From: Methylobacterium organophilum
GTDB lineage: Bacteria > Pseudomonadota > Alphaproteobacteria > Rhizobiales > Beijerinckiaceae
Assembly (NCBI RefSeq): GCF_022179465.1
Contig: NZ_BPQV01000011.1
Coordinates: forward strand, 1 to 64,000
Direction: 5' to 3'
DNA: 64,000 nucleotides
A program made the position numbers and the translations under genes. Under the pieces are notes generated by a model that did not search any database, was not told where the DNA came from, and saw nothing but the letters and a program-made list of their open reading frames with translations. This document shows positions 1 to 9,380 of the stretch, in pieces (position 1 is the first letter of the stretch; every line of letters starts with the position of its first letter).

Positions 1-2
1 CG

Positions 3-209
3 TCCGCCGTGACGCTGAAGGTGGAAGGTCTGTACGTGAACCTCGACCGCGGCTCGGCCGGCAACGGCGCCTTCGCGACCGACACGATCGGCCGCACCGT
101 CAGCGTCACCAGCCCGGGCGTCGTGCTCGTCAGCGGCGGCCGTCAGGTCCGCGATACCGAGTTCGCGGTCGTCCGCGCCGGCATCAACTACAAGTTCGGC
201 TCGTACTGA
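3..209 (+). CDS. outer-membrane protein, C-terminal fragment (5' end outside window)
   Basis: The open frame is already running at base 3, so only the last 68 or so residues are present and the start lies to the left. The visible part has alternating hydrophobic and polar residues (LKVEGLYVNL, FAVVRAGINYKFGSY) and ends in an aromatic residue after a strand-like segment. That is the usual C-terminal beta-signal of porin-like or Omp25-like beta-barrels. The GTG at base 9 is an internal valine, not a supported start. A strong terminator follows 70 bases after the stop. The exact barrel family cannot be decided from this fragment. Confidence 0.6.
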   Translation, partial: SAVTLKVEGLYVNLDRGSAGNGAFATDTIGRTVSVTSPGVVLVSGGRQVRDTEFAVVRAGINYKFGSY

Positions 210-278
210 GCCGAAACGACGAGAAACGATCCCCGCGCGACCGCGCCCGATCCGTTCGGTCGCGCGCACTTCCAGAGA

Positions 279-304
279 AAGCCCGGCGAGAGCCGGGCTT
301 TTTT
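279..304 (+). terminator. Rho-independent terminator after the outer-membrane protein gene
   Basis: A perfect 9-bp stem AAGCCCGGC / GCCGGGCTT closes a GAGA tetraloop and runs directly into a run of six T. It lies 70 bases downstream of the stop codon. Confidence 0.85.
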
Positions 305-511
305 CGTTCCGATCCTGCTCCGCCGGCGCAGGAGACGGCTTCCGGCGCTTCCGGGGCCAAGTCCCGCTCTCTCGCAGCAAAAAAATTTCGGTTGGCCGGG
401 CGCTCCGCCCCCGTCGAAAACGCTCAAGCCCCCTGACAATTCGCCCTGCTCCCCCCATCTCCTGATCCGACGCAGGGTGGCGCGGCCGCCTGCCTTCAGG
501 AGGAAGGGTCG

Positions 512-1267
512 ATGAACAGCGAAGAACGCGAGATCATCAACGGCATCTTTCAGCGGCTCGAGCAGGCCTCGAACCAGCCGCGCGACGCCGACGCCGAGCG
601 CTTCATCGCCGACAAGCTGCGAAGCCAGCCCTACGCGCCCTACGCGATGGCGCAGCTGATCTACGTGCAGGAAGAGGCGATCAAGAGCCTCAACCAGCAG
701 CTCGAGGAGGCGCGTCGCGCCCCGCAGCCGCAATCGTCCGGCGGTGGCGGTTTCCTGTCCAGCATCTTCGGCGGCGGCTCCCGTCCCGAGCCGCAGCAGC
801 AACGGCCGGCCGGCCAGCCCTGGGGCAATCAGGGCGGCTACGGCGCGGCTCCTCCCCCCGGCTACGGCCCGCAGGGTGGCTATGGCGGCCAGCCCGGCTA
901 TCCCCCGCAGGGCAGTTATGGGGGGCCTCAGGGAGGCCCATGGGGCGGCCAGCCGCAGCAGCCGGCCCGGGGCGGCGGCTTCCTCGCCACCGCGCTTCCG
1001 ATGGCGGCCGGTGCCGCGGGCGGCATGCTGCTCGGCAGCGCGCTCTCCAACGCCTTCGCCGGCGGCCATTCCCAGCTCGGCAGCGCGTCCGCCGCAGGCT
1101 TGGCGGGCGGGGGCGAGACCATCGTCGAGAACAACTATTTCGGCGGCGGCAGCGACCAGGATCTCGGTTCCGCCCTCGGCGGCGGCAATGACGGCTTCCA
1201 GGACGCCTCCTTCGACGATCCGGGCGCCGATTTCGGCGATGGCGGCGGGGACGACGACTGGGTCTGA
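512..1267 (+). CDS. DUF2076 family protein
   Basis: 251 residues. The first 75 or so (starting MNSEEREIINGIFQRLEQA) match the DUF2076 family as I know it: a charged helical domain ending in a coiled-coil-like stretch. A long Gly/Pro/Gln/Tyr-rich linker with GYG-type repeats follows at about 75-155. Next comes a small-residue hydrophobic segment at about 153-180 (ATALPMAAGAAGGMLLGSAL) that could insert in a membrane, then a Gly/Asp-rich acidic tail. The ATG follows AGGAGGAAGG. Function in this family is not established; location at the envelope is an inference from the hydrophobic segment. The low-complexity middle explains the long spurious open frames on the other strand here. Confidence 0.8.
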   Translation: MNSEEREIINGIFQRLEQASNQPRDADAERFIADKLRSQPYAPYAMAQLIYVQEEAIKSLNQQLEEARRAPQPQSSGGGGFLSSIFGGGSRPEPQQQRPAGQPWGNQGGYGAAPPPGYGPQGGYGGQPGYPPQGSYGGPQGGPWGGQPQQPARGGGFLATALPMAAGAAGGMLLGSALSNAFAGGHSQLGSASAAGLAGGGETIVENNYFGGGSDQDLGSALGGGNDGFQDASFDDPGADFGDGGGDDDWV

Positions 1268-1300
1268 TCTGGTCTCGCCGCTCGCAGGCGTCCGATGAAG

Positions 1301-1338
1301 AAAACCCCGCCGCCGGTTTCCCCGGCGGCGGGGGTTTT
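1301..1338. terminator. bidirectional terminator between DUF2076 and L,D-transpeptidase genes
   Basis: AAAACCCCGCCGCCGG (1301-1316) pairs with CCGGCGGCGGGGGTTTT (1322-1338). It has an A-run on one side and a T-run on the other, and sits between two convergent genes, so it can serve both strands. Confidence 0.8.
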
Positions 1339-1363
1339 CGTCGGTCCGTAGAGTCCGGACGGG

Positions 1364-2137
1364 TCAGAGCACCTCGACCCGCGTGCCGACCGGCGTACGC
1401 TCGTAGAGGTCGATGACGTCCTCGTTCATCATGCGGATGCAGCCCGAGGAGACGTTCTGGCCGATCGTGTGCGGCTCGTTGGTGCCGTGGATCCGGTAGA
1501 GCGACGAGCCGAGATAGAGCGCCCGGGCGCCCAGCGGGTTCTCGGGGCCGCCCGCCATGTGCCGCGGGAGATCGGGGCGGCGCAGGATCATCTCGGCCGG
1601 GGGCGTCCAGTCCGGCCATTCCCGCTTCTGGCTGATCGTCTTGGTGCCCGTCCAGACGAAGCCAGGCCGGCCGACCCCGATTCCGTAGCGGATCGCCTGC
1701 CCCCCGGACTGGACGAGGTAGAGGAACTTCGCCTCGGTATCGATCACGATGGTGCCGGGACGCTGCCGGCCCTCGAAGGCGACCACCTGCCGGGCGAAGC
1801 GTGCGTCGGGCGCGCGGGCGATTCGTTCCTCGCCCGCCATGTCCGGCGGCAGGGCGGCCATCCGCGTGCGACGGGGCTCGGGCATCGGCCGATACGGATC
1901 CGCCGGGTCGGCGGCCGCGTAGCGTGGTGCACCCGGGCCGCCGTAGCCGTAGGCGGCCGAATGGCCGGGCAGTACGCCGTCATCCGGCACCCGCGGGCCA
2001 CCGCGATAGGCCGGGGCCGGACCGCCGCCCGTCATCAGGAACTCGATGAAGCCGCCGCCATATTGACCCGCGGTCTGCGCCTGCGCGCTCCCGCCCACCA
2101 AGAGAAGGGCGAGGGCCGCCCCCACACCTGCACGCAT
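1364..2137 (-). CDS. L,D-transpeptidase, YkuD (ErfK/YbiS) family
   Basis: 258 residues from the ATG at 2137. I preferred this start to an upstream in-frame ATG at 2260 because it begins a clean signal peptide (MRAGVGAALALLLVGGSAQA). The middle is Pro/Gly/Tyr-rich and probably a flexible spacer. The C-terminal half is a YkuD domain with the catalytic signature: His218 in IHGTNEPH and Cys234 in SSGCIRM. Such enzymes form 3-3 peptidoglycan crosslinks or attach proteins to peptidoglycan in the periplasm; which one cannot be told from sequence. It is a single gene with a terminator beyond its 3' end. Confidence 0.88.
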   Translation of the reverse strand: MRAGVGAALALLLVGGSAQAQTAGQYGGGFIEFLMTGGGPAPAYRGGPRVPDDGVLPGHSAAYGYGGPGAPRYAAADPADPYRPMPEPRRTRMAALPPDMAGEERIARAPDARFARQVVAFEGRQRPGTIVIDTEAKFLYLVQSGGQAIRYGIGVGRPGFVWTGTKTISQKREWPDWTPPAEMILRRPDLPRHMAGGPENPLGARALYLGSSLYRIHGTNEPHTIGQNVSSGCIRMMNEDVIDLYERTPVGTRVEVL

Positions 2138-2359
2138 CGCCTTCGCTCCGCTCGTCTTCCGACGGGAGCATCGATTCGGCCTGGCCTCGAAGCGGTGAAG
2201 GAACGTGGTGAATCGGGCCGAGGGGCACCCGGCGGATCGGGGATTCGAGATTTTCGTCAACGATGCATGAATTCACACTTCCTCGCCGCGCCTTCAGCAA
2301 ATCGAAAGCACTCTGCGCGAAGTCTGCGTGTCGACCGCTCTTCGCTCGGGCCGCCTGCC

Positions 2360-3070
2360 ATGATGAACAAACGCTATCGGATCGAAGACAGCCTCGGCCT
2401 CGGCACGCCCTCGCCTTCCGGCAGCAACGGCAGTGACCCGCGGGTCGGCGAGATCCTGACCGCCATTCAGGATCTCCGGAAGATCACCCTCTCGAGTGCC
2501 GGCGAGACCATCGACGCCTGCCGGCGAGAGCTGAACGAGGCCTTCGCGATGCGGGGCGAGCTCGACCTGATGAAGGAGGCGATCACCCGCACGAAGAAGG
2601 AGATCGCGACGCTCCACCGCTCCGAGAGCAACGGCAAAGGCATGCGCCGCGTTGCCGGCGAGCTCGACGCCGTCGTCGAATCGACCGAGCGTGCGACCTC
2701 CACGATCCTTGGAGCCCTGGAGGAGATCGAGAACAACGCCAGCATGCTGCGCAGCGCCCGGCTGACGAGAGCGCACCAGGGCAACCTCGACGTCATCCTC
2801 GATCGTGTGATCATCGCCTACGAGGCCTGCAACTTCCAGGATCTGACCGGTCAGCGCATCAACAAGATCGTCAACGTGCTCAAGTTCATCGAGGAGCATC
2901 TCGACCGGATGATCGAGGCCTGGAGCGGTCTCGACAGCTTCCGCGAACTCCTCGACGTCACCGAGGTCGCCCCCGCCATCGACGACGAGAGCTCCCTCCT
3001 CAACGGGCCGAAACTCGCCGAGGACCCGGGCCACGTCGATCAGTGTGATATCGACGCCCTGTTCGACTGA
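2360..3070 (+). CDS. cheZ: CheZ-family CheY-phosphate phosphatase
   Basis: 236 residues from the ATG at 2360 (a second ATG follows immediately). The protein is largely alpha-helical. It carries the CheZ phosphatase signature [10 protein letters not shown] at about 160-169, whose second Gln is expected to orient the attacking water on CheY-P. It ends in an acidic helix [10 protein letters not shown] resembling the CheY-binding tail of CheZ and the FliM N-terminus. Role: switching off the flagellar motor signal. No other che gene adjoins it, but a chemoreceptor and a flagellin lie elsewhere in the window. The frame stays open far upstream on this strand, but that part is the shadow of the transpeptidase gene. 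Confidence 0.85.
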   Translation: MMNKRYRIEDSLGLGTPSPSGSNGSDPRVGEILTAIQDLRKITLSSAGETIDACRRELNEAFAMRGELDLMKEAITRTKKEIATLHRSESNGKGMRRVAGELDAVVESTERATSTILGALEEIENNASMLRSARLTRAHQGNLDVILDRVIIAYEACNFQDLTGQRINKIVNVLKFIEEHLDRMIEAWSGLDSFRELLDVTEVAPAIDDESSLLNGPKLAEDPGHVDQCDIDALFD

Positions 3071-3123
3071 CCGCAGCGCGACAGGCTCTTCCAAGCGGAT
3101 TCGCCGAGCCTTACATCGGCGGC

Positions 3124-5175
3124 ATGAGCCGCGTTGCGCCCCGATCCGCCCACGGAGACGTCCCGCCGGAGAATTTCGACGAGCGGGACGACGAGGACCA
3201 GGAAGCCCCTGCCCTCGACGAGGCGCCCGAGATCGACTTCGATTTCGAGCCCGGCGCGGTCAAGGCCGGGACGGAGGTGATCCGGCGGTTCTGGTCGACG
3301 CTGCCGCCCTCCCCCGGCGTCTACCGGATGTTCGACGCCAAGGGCGACGTGCTCTACGTCGGCAAGGCCAAGAACCTGAAGGCGCGCGTCGCCTCCTATA
3401 CCCGCGGCACCGGGCATGTGAACCGGATCGCCCGGATGATCGCCCAGACGGCGGCGATGGAATTCGTCACCACGGCGACCGAGACGGAAGCGCTGCTGCT
3501 CGAGGCCAACCTCATCAAGCAGCTCAAGCCGCGCTTCAACGTGCTGATGCGGGACGACAAGTCGTTCCCCTACATCCTGCTCACCGCGGACGGGGACGCG
3601 CCCCAGATCGTGAAGCATCGCGGCGCCCGCCGCCGCAAGGGCAACTATTACGGCCCGTTCGCAAGCGTCTGGGCGGTCAATCGCACGGTGAACGCCCTGC
3701 AGCGCGCCTTCCTGCTGCGCACATGCTCCGACAGCTACTACGAGAATCGCACGCGGCCCTGCCTGCTCTACCAGATCAAGCGCTGTTCCGGCCCCTGCAC
3801 GGGGGAGATCTCCCTGGAGGATTATGCCGGGCTCGCCGAAAGCGCCCGGGGCTTCCTCTCGGGCAAGTCGAACGCGGTGAAGGACCGCATGCGCGAGGAG
3901 ATGGAGAACGCGGCCGAGGCGCTGGAATTCGAGCGCGCGGCCCGCTTCCGCGACCGCATCGCGGCGCTCTCCGCGATCCAGGGCACCCAGGGCGTGAACA
4001 CGCAAGGAGTCGAGGAGGCCGACGTCTTCGCCCTCGACGAGCAGGCCGGCCAGTTCTGCATCGAGGTGTTCTTCTTCCGGAACTACCAGAACTGGGGCAA
4101 CCGGGCCTATTTCCCGAAGGCCGACCGGACCATGAGCCCCGACGAGGTGCTCGCCTCCTTCATCGGCCAGTTCTACGACGACAAGCCGGCGCCCCGCACC
4201 GTGCTCGTCAGCCACGCCATTGAGGATGCGGAACTCGTTGCCGCCGCCCTGTCCATGCGGGTCGAGCATCGCGTCGAGGTCCACAGGCCGCAGCGGGGCG
4301 AGCGCAAGGCGCTCGTCGACTACGCCCAGCGCAACGCCAAGGAGGCGCTGGGCCGGCGCCTCGCCGACACCGCCTCACAGGGCAAGCTGCTCGTGGCCCT
4401 GGGCCAGTCCTTCGGCCTCGACAAGGCCCCGCGCCGCATCGAGGTCTACGACAACTCCCACATAATGGGCACGAACGCGGTCGGCGGGATGATCGTCGCC
4501 GGTCCCTCGGGCTTCATGAAGACGCATTACCGCACCTTCAACATCAAGTCGGAGGAGTTGGTGCCGGGGGACGATTTCGGGATGATGCGCGAGGTTCTCA
4601 CCCGTCGTTTCAAGCGCTTAGCCAAGGAGGCGCCGCGGGCGGGCCTCGAAGCGGCTGAGGGCGCCCTCGAAGCCGCCGCCCTGCCCGCTCCGGCGGAGCC
4701 GGAGGATCCCGACGCCTTCCCCGCCTGGCCCGACCTCGTCCTGATCGACGGCGGCAAGGGACAGGTCGAGGCGGCCCGCACGGCGCTCGCCGAGATCGGG
4801 GTGAGCGACGTGCCCCTCGTCGGAATCGCCAAGGGACGCGACCGCGATGCCGGGCGCGAGACCTTCTTCGTGCCGGGCAAGGCCCCCTTCAAGCTGCCGC
4901 CGCGGGACCCGACCCTCTATTTCGTGCAGCGGCTGCGGGACGAGGCCCACCGCTTCGCCATCGGCACGCACCGGGCCAAGCGCAAGCGCGAGATGGTGAG
5001 GAACCCCCTCGACGAGATCGCCGGCATCGGGCCTTCCCGCAAGCGCGCGCTGCTCCATCATTTCGGGACGGTGAAGGCGATCCAGCGGGCGGCGCTGGAG
5101 GACCTCGCCAAGACGCCCGGCGTCAATGCGGCCACCGCGCGCGCCGTGTACGACCACTTCCATGCCGGGAACTGA
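3124..5175 (+). CDS. uvrC: UvrABC system protein C (excinuclease ABC subunit C)
   Basis: 683 residues, the normal full length for alphaproteobacteria. After an acidic 50-residue N-terminal extension come a GIY-YIG nuclease domain (about 62-145, SPGVYRMF then [14 protein letters not shown]), a cysteine cluster ([21 protein letters not shown]) matching the Fe-S ligands reported for UvrC, and a UVR helix pair (about 250-285) for UvrB binding. An RNase H-like endonuclease half ([18 protein letters not shown]) and tandem helix-hairpin-helix motifs ([24 protein letters not shown]) follow. It makes both incisions in nucleotide excision repair. pgsA and moaD follow closely, a familiar order in Hyphomicrobiales. 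Confidence 0.97.
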   Translation: MSRVAPRSAHGDVPPENFDERDDEDQEAPALDEAPEIDFDFEPGAVKAGTEVIRRFWSTLPPSPGVYRMFDAKGDVLYVGKAKNLKARVASYTRGTGHVNRIARMIAQTAAMEFVTTATETEALLLEANLIKQLKPRFNVLMRDDKSFPYILLTADGDAPQIVKHRGARRRKGNYYGPFASVWAVNRTVNALQRAFLLRTCSDSYYENRTRPCLLYQIKRCSGPCTGEISLEDYAGLAESARGFLSGKSNAVKDRMREEMENAAEALEFERAARFRDRIAALSAIQGTQGVNTQGVEEADVFALDEQAGQFCIEVFFFRNYQNWGNRAYFPKADRTMSPDEVLASFIGQFYDDKPAPRTVLVSHAIEDAELVAAALSMRVEHRVEVHRPQRGERKALVDYAQRNAKEALGRRLADTASQGKLLVALGQSFGLDKAPRRIEVYDNSHIMGTNAVGGMIVAGPSGFMKTHYRTFNIKSEELVPGDDFGMMREVLTRRFKRLAKEAPRAGLEAAEGALEAAALPAPAEPEDPDAFPAWPDLVLIDGGKGQVEAARTALAEIGVSDVPLVGIAKGRDRDAGRETFFVPGKAPFKLPPRDPTLYFVQRLRDEAHRFAIGTHRAKRKREMVRNPLDEIAGIGPSRKRALLHHFGTVKAIQRAALEDLAKTPGVNAATARAVYDHFHAGN

Positions 5176-5234
5176 GCGCAGCCCGGTCAACGCCGCTGTT
5201 GACGCTCCTTTCCGCCCATGATTTCACCCCAGCG

Positions 5235-5834
5235 ATGAACGCCGTCCTTCCCCGACCCCGCTCGCAGGCCTGGACGGTCGCGAATTGCCTCACCTACGGG
5301 CGCGTCGCCGCCGTGCCGGTGCTGGCGGCCCTGTTGTTCTGGCCCGACGACGTGCGCCTGCGCTTCGCCGCCTTCGCGGTCTTCGTGGCGGCCGGCGTCA
5401 CCGACTATCTCGACGGCTATATCGCCCGGGCCTACGCCCAGAGCTCGGCCCTCGGCCGCATGCTCGACCCGATCGCCGACAAGCTCCTGGTCTCCGCCTG
5501 CCTGCTGATGCTGGCGGCGGACCACACCATCTCCGGCTTCTCCCTCTGGGCGGCGATCGTGATCCTGTGCCGGGAGGTGCTGGTCTCCGGCCTCCGCGAA
5601 TATCTCGCCGAGCTGAAGGTCGGCGTGCCGGTGAGCAAGGTCGCCAAGTGGAAGACCACCGTGCAGCTCCTCGCCCTGGGCTTCCTGGTGGCCGGGCCGG
5701 CGGGCGAGACGATCCTGCCCGGCACCACGGTCGCCGGGCTGGTCCTGCTGTGGATCGCCGCGGCCCTCACGCTCTATACCGGCTGGGATTACATGAGGGC
5801 GGGCATCAAGCACGTCATCGACGACCCGCGCTGA
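5235..5834 (+). CDS. pgsA: CDP-diacylglycerol--glycerol-3-phosphate 3-phosphatidyltransferase
   Basis: 199 residues from the ATG at 5235; an in-frame TTG at 5199 is possible but would add residues unlike the family. It shows the CDP-alcohol phosphatidyltransferase motif as DYLDGYIARAYAQSSALGRM followed by LDPIADK, with the Mg-binding aspartates in the DG..AR..G..D..D pattern. About five or six hydrophobic helices follow. It makes phosphatidylglycerol phosphate, the committed step to PG and cardiolipin, in the inner membrane. It sits 59 bases after uvrC and 11 bases before moaD, so the three are probably cotranscribed. Confidence 0.95.
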   Translation: MNAVLPRPRSQAWTVANCLTYGRVAAVPVLAALLFWPDDVRLRFAAFAVFVAAGVTDYLDGYIARAYAQSSALGRMLDPIADKLLVSACLLMLAADHTISGFSLWAAIVILCREVLVSGLREYLAELKVGVPVSKVAKWKTTVQLLALGFLVAGPAGETILPGTTVAGLVLLWIAAALTLYTGWDYMRAGIKHVIDDPR

Positions 5835-5845
5835 GACCTTTTGCG

Positions 5846-6097
5846 ATGAAGCTCGTCTATTTCGCCTGGGTGCGCGAGCGCATCGGCCGTCCGGATGAGA
5901 CGGTCGAGCCGCCGCCGGAAACCCGCACCGTCGCCGACCTGGTGGCCTGGCTGAAAAGCCGGGGCGAGGAATATGCCTACGCCTTCGAGAACGAGGCCGT
6001 GATCCGCGCCGCCATCGACCGGGTGCACGCCAAGCCCGACAGCCCCATCGCCGGGGCGGGCGAGATCGCGTTCTTCCCGCCGATGACGGGCGGCTGA
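5846..6097 (+). CDS. moaD: molybdopterin synthase small subunit
   Basis: 83 residues, a ubiquitin-like fold protein that ends in the Gly-Gly tail (FFPPMTGG) needed for thiocarboxylation. Opening residues MKLVYFAWVRERIG are typical of MoaD. It donates sulfur to precursor Z in molybdenum cofactor synthesis together with MoaE. moaE usually follows moaD in related genomes, but here the next gene is convergent and unrelated, so the large subunit must be encoded elsewhere. The ATG is 11 bases after the pgsA stop. Confidence 0.93.
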   Translation: MKLVYFAWVRERIGRPDETVEPPPETRTVADLVAWLKSRGEEYAYAFENEAVIRAAIDRVHAKPDSPIAGAGEIAFFPPMTGG

Positions 6098-6105
6098 GTC
6101 CCCGT

Positions 6106-7053
6106 TCAACTCTGTCCGAGGGCCTCGCGGAAGGCCTTCAGGTTGGCGCGCATCATGTCGAGATAGGTCGGCGCCGGGCCGTCCTTCGTCGACAGGGCGT
6201 CGGAATAGATCCGGCCGCCGATCCGGGCGCCGCTCTCGCGGGCGATCTGCTCCATCAGGCGCGGATCGGCCACGTTCTCCAGGAACACCGCCGGGATCTT
6301 CTCCTGCCGCACCTGGCGCACGATGCGGGCGACGTCCCGCGGGCTCGCCTCGCTGTCCGTCGAGATGCCCTGGGGCGCGATGAAGCGCAGGCCGTAGGCC
6401 TCGCTGAAATAGCCGAAGGAATCGTGCGTCGTGATGATCCGGCGCTGCGTGGCCGGGATCGCCGCCACCGCCGCGCGGATCTCGGCATTGAGGGCGTCGA
6501 GCTTCGCGAGATAGGCCGTCGCGTTCGCCGCGTAGTCGGCGGCATGGGCGGGATCGGCCTTGGCGAGGCCATCGCGGATGCGCGCCACATAGACCTTCAC
6601 ATTGGCCACGTTCTGCCAGGCATGCGGATCCGCATGCGCCTCCCCGCCATGGTCGTGCCCGTGATCGTGACCCGGCTCATGGCCATGGTCGTGCTCGGGA
6701 TTGGCGGGCAGCGTCCGGATGCCGTCCGAGGCGGTGACCACGGGCGCCTTGGTGCCGGAGGCCTTGATCAGGCGCTCGATCCAGCCCTCGAAGCCGAGAC
6801 CGTTGGCGAAGACGATGGCCGCACCGGCGAGCGCCCGCGCATCCTCCGGCGTCGGGTTGTAGCCATGGGCGTCGGCATCCGGGCCGACGAGGCTGCGCAC
6901 GCTGACATGGTCTCCGCCGACCTGGGACACGAGGTCGCCGAGGATCGAGAAGGTCGCCACGGCTTTCGGCTTGTCCTGGGCCGCGGCCGGCGCGAGCAGG
7001 GCCGCGAACAGGGCCAGGGACGCGGCCAGTGCGGTGAGGGAACGAATCGGCAA
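6106..7053 (-). CDS. zinc/manganese ABC transporter substrate-binding protein (ZnuA-like)
   Basis: 315 residues with a signal peptide (1-25, cut after PAAAQ). Cluster A-1 solute-binding fold: VATFSILGDLVSQVGGDHV at the N-terminus, metal-ligand histidines in DAHGYNPTP (His63), DPHAWQN (His144) and TTHDSFGYF (about 208), and an Asp near the end (YSDALS). A loop at 121-144 is His/Asp-rich (HDHGHEPGHDHGHDHGG), typical of zinc rather than manganese binders and thought to sense or load zinc. It works in the periplasm and would need a membrane permease and ATPase; neither adjoins it, so it is an orphan component in this window. The stop is 9 bases from the end of moaD on the other strand. Confidence 0.88.
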   Translation of the reverse strand: MPIRSLTALAASLALFAALLAPAAAQDKPKAVATFSILGDLVSQVGGDHVSVRSLVGPDADAHGYNPTPEDARALAGAAIVFANGLGFEGWIERLIKASGTKAPVVTASDGIRTLPANPEHDHGHEPGHDHGHDHGGEAHADPHAWQNVANVKVYVARIRDGLAKADPAHAADYAANATAYLAKLDALNAEIRAAVAAIPATQRRIITTHDSFGYFSEAYGLRFIAPQGISTDSEASPRDVARIVRQVRQEKIPAVFLENVADPRLMEQIARESGARIGGRIYSDALSTKDGPAPTYLDMMRANLKAFREALGQS

Positions 7054-7116
7054 GGGAATCTCCGCGCCAGTGGGGAGGGCGAGCGTGTAGCGGCCTCCAG
7101 GGGACGCGGGAAGCGG

Positions 7117-8655
7117 TCAGGCCGCGGCGGCCGGCTTGTCCCCGCGCGATCGGTAGGACAGGGCCTCGGCCAGGTGCAGGCGGCGCACCTCGGCCTCGCC
7201 GTCCAGATCGGCCAGCGTGCGCGCGACGCGCAGCGTCCGGTGGAAGCCCCGGGCGGAGAGGCGCATCGTCTCCGCCGCCTGCCGGATCAGAGCCGTTCCC
7301 TCCGCATCGGGCCGGGCGACCTCCTCGATCAGGGTCGCGGGGCAGCTCGCATTGGTGACGGCGGCCGGCAGGCCGCGCCCGGCATAGCGCTCGCCCTGGC
7401 GCCGGCGTGCCGCGGCGACCCGGGCGGCGACCTCCGCCGAGCCCTCCGCCGGCGGCGGCAGGATGAGATCGGCGGCCGTCACCGCCCCGACCTCGAGGAC
7501 GAGGTCGATCCGGTCGAGGAGCGGCCCGGAGATGCGGGCGCCGTATTGCGCCATGCAGCGCTCGTTCGGCCCGCGCCGGCAGGCATAGCCGGGCTCCAGC
7601 GCCTGCCCGCAGCGGCAGGGATTCATCGCCGCCACCAGCTGGAAGCGGGCCGGATAGGTGACGCGATGATTGGCCCGGGCGATCATCACCTCGCCCGTTT
7701 CCATGGGCTGGCGCAGGGAATCGAGCACCTGCGGCGTGAACTCGGGCAATTCGTCGAGGAAGAGCACGCCGCCATGGGCGAGGGAGACCTCGCCCGGCCG
7801 CGCGTTCAGCCCGCCGCCGACCAGGGCCGCCATCGAGGCGGAATGGTGCGGCTGGCGGAAGGGACGGCGGTTCGAGAGGGCGCCCCCCTTCAGGATGCCC
7901 GCCACCGACTGGATCATCGAGACTTCGAGCAGCTCCCGCGGCCCGAGCGGCGGCAGGATCGAGGGCAGCCGCGCGGCGAGCATCGACTTTCCGGCCCCCG
8001 GCGGCCCGTTCATCAGCAGGTTGTGGCCGCCGGCCGCGGCGATCTCCAGGGCGCGCTTGGCGCCTTCCTGGCCCTTGATGTCGCGCAGATCCGGCATCGG
8101 GCCGTCGAGGGAGGCGACCGCGGGCTCGGGCCGCGCCATCATCTGGCTGCCCTTGAAATGGTTGGCGAGCTGGATGAGCGAGCGCGGCGCCAGCACGTCC
8201 ATGTCCCCGGCGGCCCAGGCCGCCTCGGGGCCGGTGGCGGCCGGGCAGATCAGGCCGAGTCCCCTCTCGTTGGCCGCCATGGCCGCCGGCAGCACCCCGG
8301 CCACTGCCGTGATCGTCCCGTCGAGGGCGAGCTCGCCGAGAACGCAGTAGCCCGCGAGCGCATCCGCCGGCAGCGCGCCGATGGCGCCCATGACGGCCAG
8401 CGCGATGGGCAGGTCGTAATGCGAGCCCTCCTTCGGCAGGTCGGCCGGAGCCAGGTTGACGGTGATGCGCTTGGCCGGCAGCGCCGGCCCCGAGGCGATC
8501 AGGGCGGAGCGCACGCGCTCCCGCGACTCGGCCACCGCCTTGTCGGGCAGGCCGACCACGGTGAAGGCGACGGCGCCGGGCGCGATCTGGACCTGGACGT
8601 CGACCGCCCGTGCCTCGATCCCCTCGAACGCGACCGTCGCGACCCGCGTGACCAT
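7117..8655 (-). CDS. YifB/ComM-family Mg-chelatase-like AAA+ ATPase
   Basis: 512 residues, full length. The N-terminal ChlI-like domain starts MVTRVATVAFEGIEARAVDV. The AAA+ core has Walker A GPPGAGKSMLAARL (about 217), a Walker B-like FLDELPEF, and the family sequence MNPCRCG with nearby cysteines. A C-terminal lid domain ends near SYRSRG. ComM in Vibrio is a helicase that promotes branch migration during natural transformation; the cellular role of other YifB members is less certain. It is divergent from the small PepSY-like gene and upstream of the metal-binding protein on the same strand, with a 63-base gap. Confidence 0.92.
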   Translation of the reverse strand: MVTRVATVAFEGIEARAVDVQVQIAPGAVAFTVVGLPDKAVAESRERVRSALIASGPALPAKRITVNLAPADLPKEGSHYDLPIALAVMGAIGALPADALAGYCVLGELALDGTITAVAGVLPAAMAANERGLGLICPAATGPEAAWAAGDMDVLAPRSLIQLANHFKGSQMMARPEPAVASLDGPMPDLRDIKGQEGAKRALEIAAAGGHNLLMNGPPGAGKSMLAARLPSILPPLGPRELLEVSMIQSVAGILKGGALSNRRPFRQPHHSASMAALVGGGLNARPGEVSLAHGGVLFLDELPEFTPQVLDSLRQPMETGEVMIARANHRVTYPARFQLVAAMNPCRCGQALEPGYACRRGPNERCMAQYGARISGPLLDRIDLVLEVGAVTAADLILPPPAEGSAEVAARVAAARRRQGERYAGRGLPAAVTNASCPATLIEEVARPDAEGTALIRQAAETMRLSARGFHRTLRVARTLADLDGEAEVRRLHLAEALSYRSRGDKPAAAA

Positions 8656-8827
8656 GTGCCGAACGATCCCCGCCTTCCCAACAAAGGTTAAGCGGGGCCG
8701 GGCCGCCTGTCACAGGGGATGGCGGCCAAGCGCGGGCTTTTCCCAAGCCGGCGCCTCGGCAGTGCAACTGGAACCGGAAACCGCGATGGCCGTTCGCCCG
8801 CCAGTTCTATCGTAGAGGAGATCGACC

Positions 8828-9091
8828 ATGACCTTGCGCCCCCTTGCCCTCGCGGTTCTCGGCCTCGCGCTGGCCGCGGGCGGTCCGGCCCTCGCCGACC
8901 AGAAGCTTCCGCCGGACCAGCAGGCCAAGGTCGAGGCGCTGCTGAAGCAGGAAGGCTTCACCAAGTGGGACGAGGTCGAACTCGACGACGGCATGATCGA
9001 GGTCGACGACGCGATCGACAGCTCGGGCAAGAAGGTCGACCTGAAGATCGACCCGAACACCATGGCCATCGTGAAGCGCAAGGCCGAGTAG
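8828..9091 (+). CDS. small exported PepSY-like protein
   Basis: 87 residues with a signal peptide (MTLRPLALAVLGLALAAGGPALA) and a single PepSY-like fold: a helix (DQQAKVEALLKQEGFTKWDEVELDD) followed by strands (IEVDDAIDSSGKKVDLKIDP). PepSY domains are mostly periplasmic and some inhibit peptidases, but for single-domain secreted versions no function is established. ATG follows GAGGAGATCGACC. It stands alone between yifB and the SRP RNA. Confidence 0.75.
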   Translation: MTLRPLALAVLGLALAAGGPALADQKLPPDQQAKVEALLKQEGFTKWDEVELDDGMIEVDDAIDSSGKKVDLKIDPNTMAIVKRKAE

Positions 9092-9189
9092 GTCGCCGGC
9101 GCTCAGCGCCGCGAGGCCGAGCCCCCGCCGCTTTTGGGCGCGGAGGACGAGCGGCGGGTGCGGACCCGGCAACCGGGCCAACGCCCCGC

Positions 9190-9218
9190 TTGCATCGCCG
9201 CGCGGCTGCGGCCATATA
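9190..9218 (+). promoter_or_regulatory. predicted sigma-70-type promoter of the SRP RNA
   Basis: TTGCAT (9190-9195), a 17-base spacer, then CATATA (9213-9218). The predicted start, 7 bases further on at 9225, coincides with the first base of the RNA's terminal stem, which makes the promoter call stronger than the boxes alone. Confidence 0.6.
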
Positions 9219-9224
9219 CGGCGC

Positions 9225-9318
9225 GGGAGGTTGGCGAGGGACGTTTCACTCGCCAACCGGGTCAGGTCCGGAAGGAAGCAGCCCTAACGAGACCGAGCGG
9301 GTCTTTGTCCAGCCTCCC
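9225..9318 (+). ncRNA. ffs: signal recognition particle RNA, small (4.5S) type
   Basis: The apical SRP domain is unmistakable: GGTCAGGTCCGGAAGGAAGC around 9260-9280 followed by AGCCCTAACGA contains the conserved asymmetric and symmetric loops that bind Ffh. The ends pair as GGGAGGTTGG (9225-9234) with CCAGCCTCCC (9309-9318), giving a hairpin of about 94 nt, normal for the bacterial 4.5S type without an Alu domain. It lies just upstream of dnaX, as in other alphaproteobacteria. Terminal coordinates are set by the stem and may be off by a few bases. Confidence 0.93.
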
Positions 9319-9380
9319 ACCTCTCGCCTTGCAGCGAGCGGCCGCTTGAAGCGGCGCCTCCACCCGACATCCGAGCCGGC

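Noticed and set aside
1469-2359. Possible long N-terminal extension of cheZ
   Set aside because: The upstream codons are antisense to the L,D-transpeptidase and lack any CheZ feature; CheZ homology begins at the ATG at 2360.
5285-6097. Long frame joining the pgsA region to moaD
   Set aside because: The first part is a shadow of pgsA in another frame; only the part from the ATG at 5846 is MoaD.
6424-8691. 755-residue open frame on the plus strand
   Set aside because: It is antisense to the zinc-binding protein and YifB genes, which have clear motifs. Its composition is the Arg/Gly/His-rich pattern of a GC-rich shadow frame.
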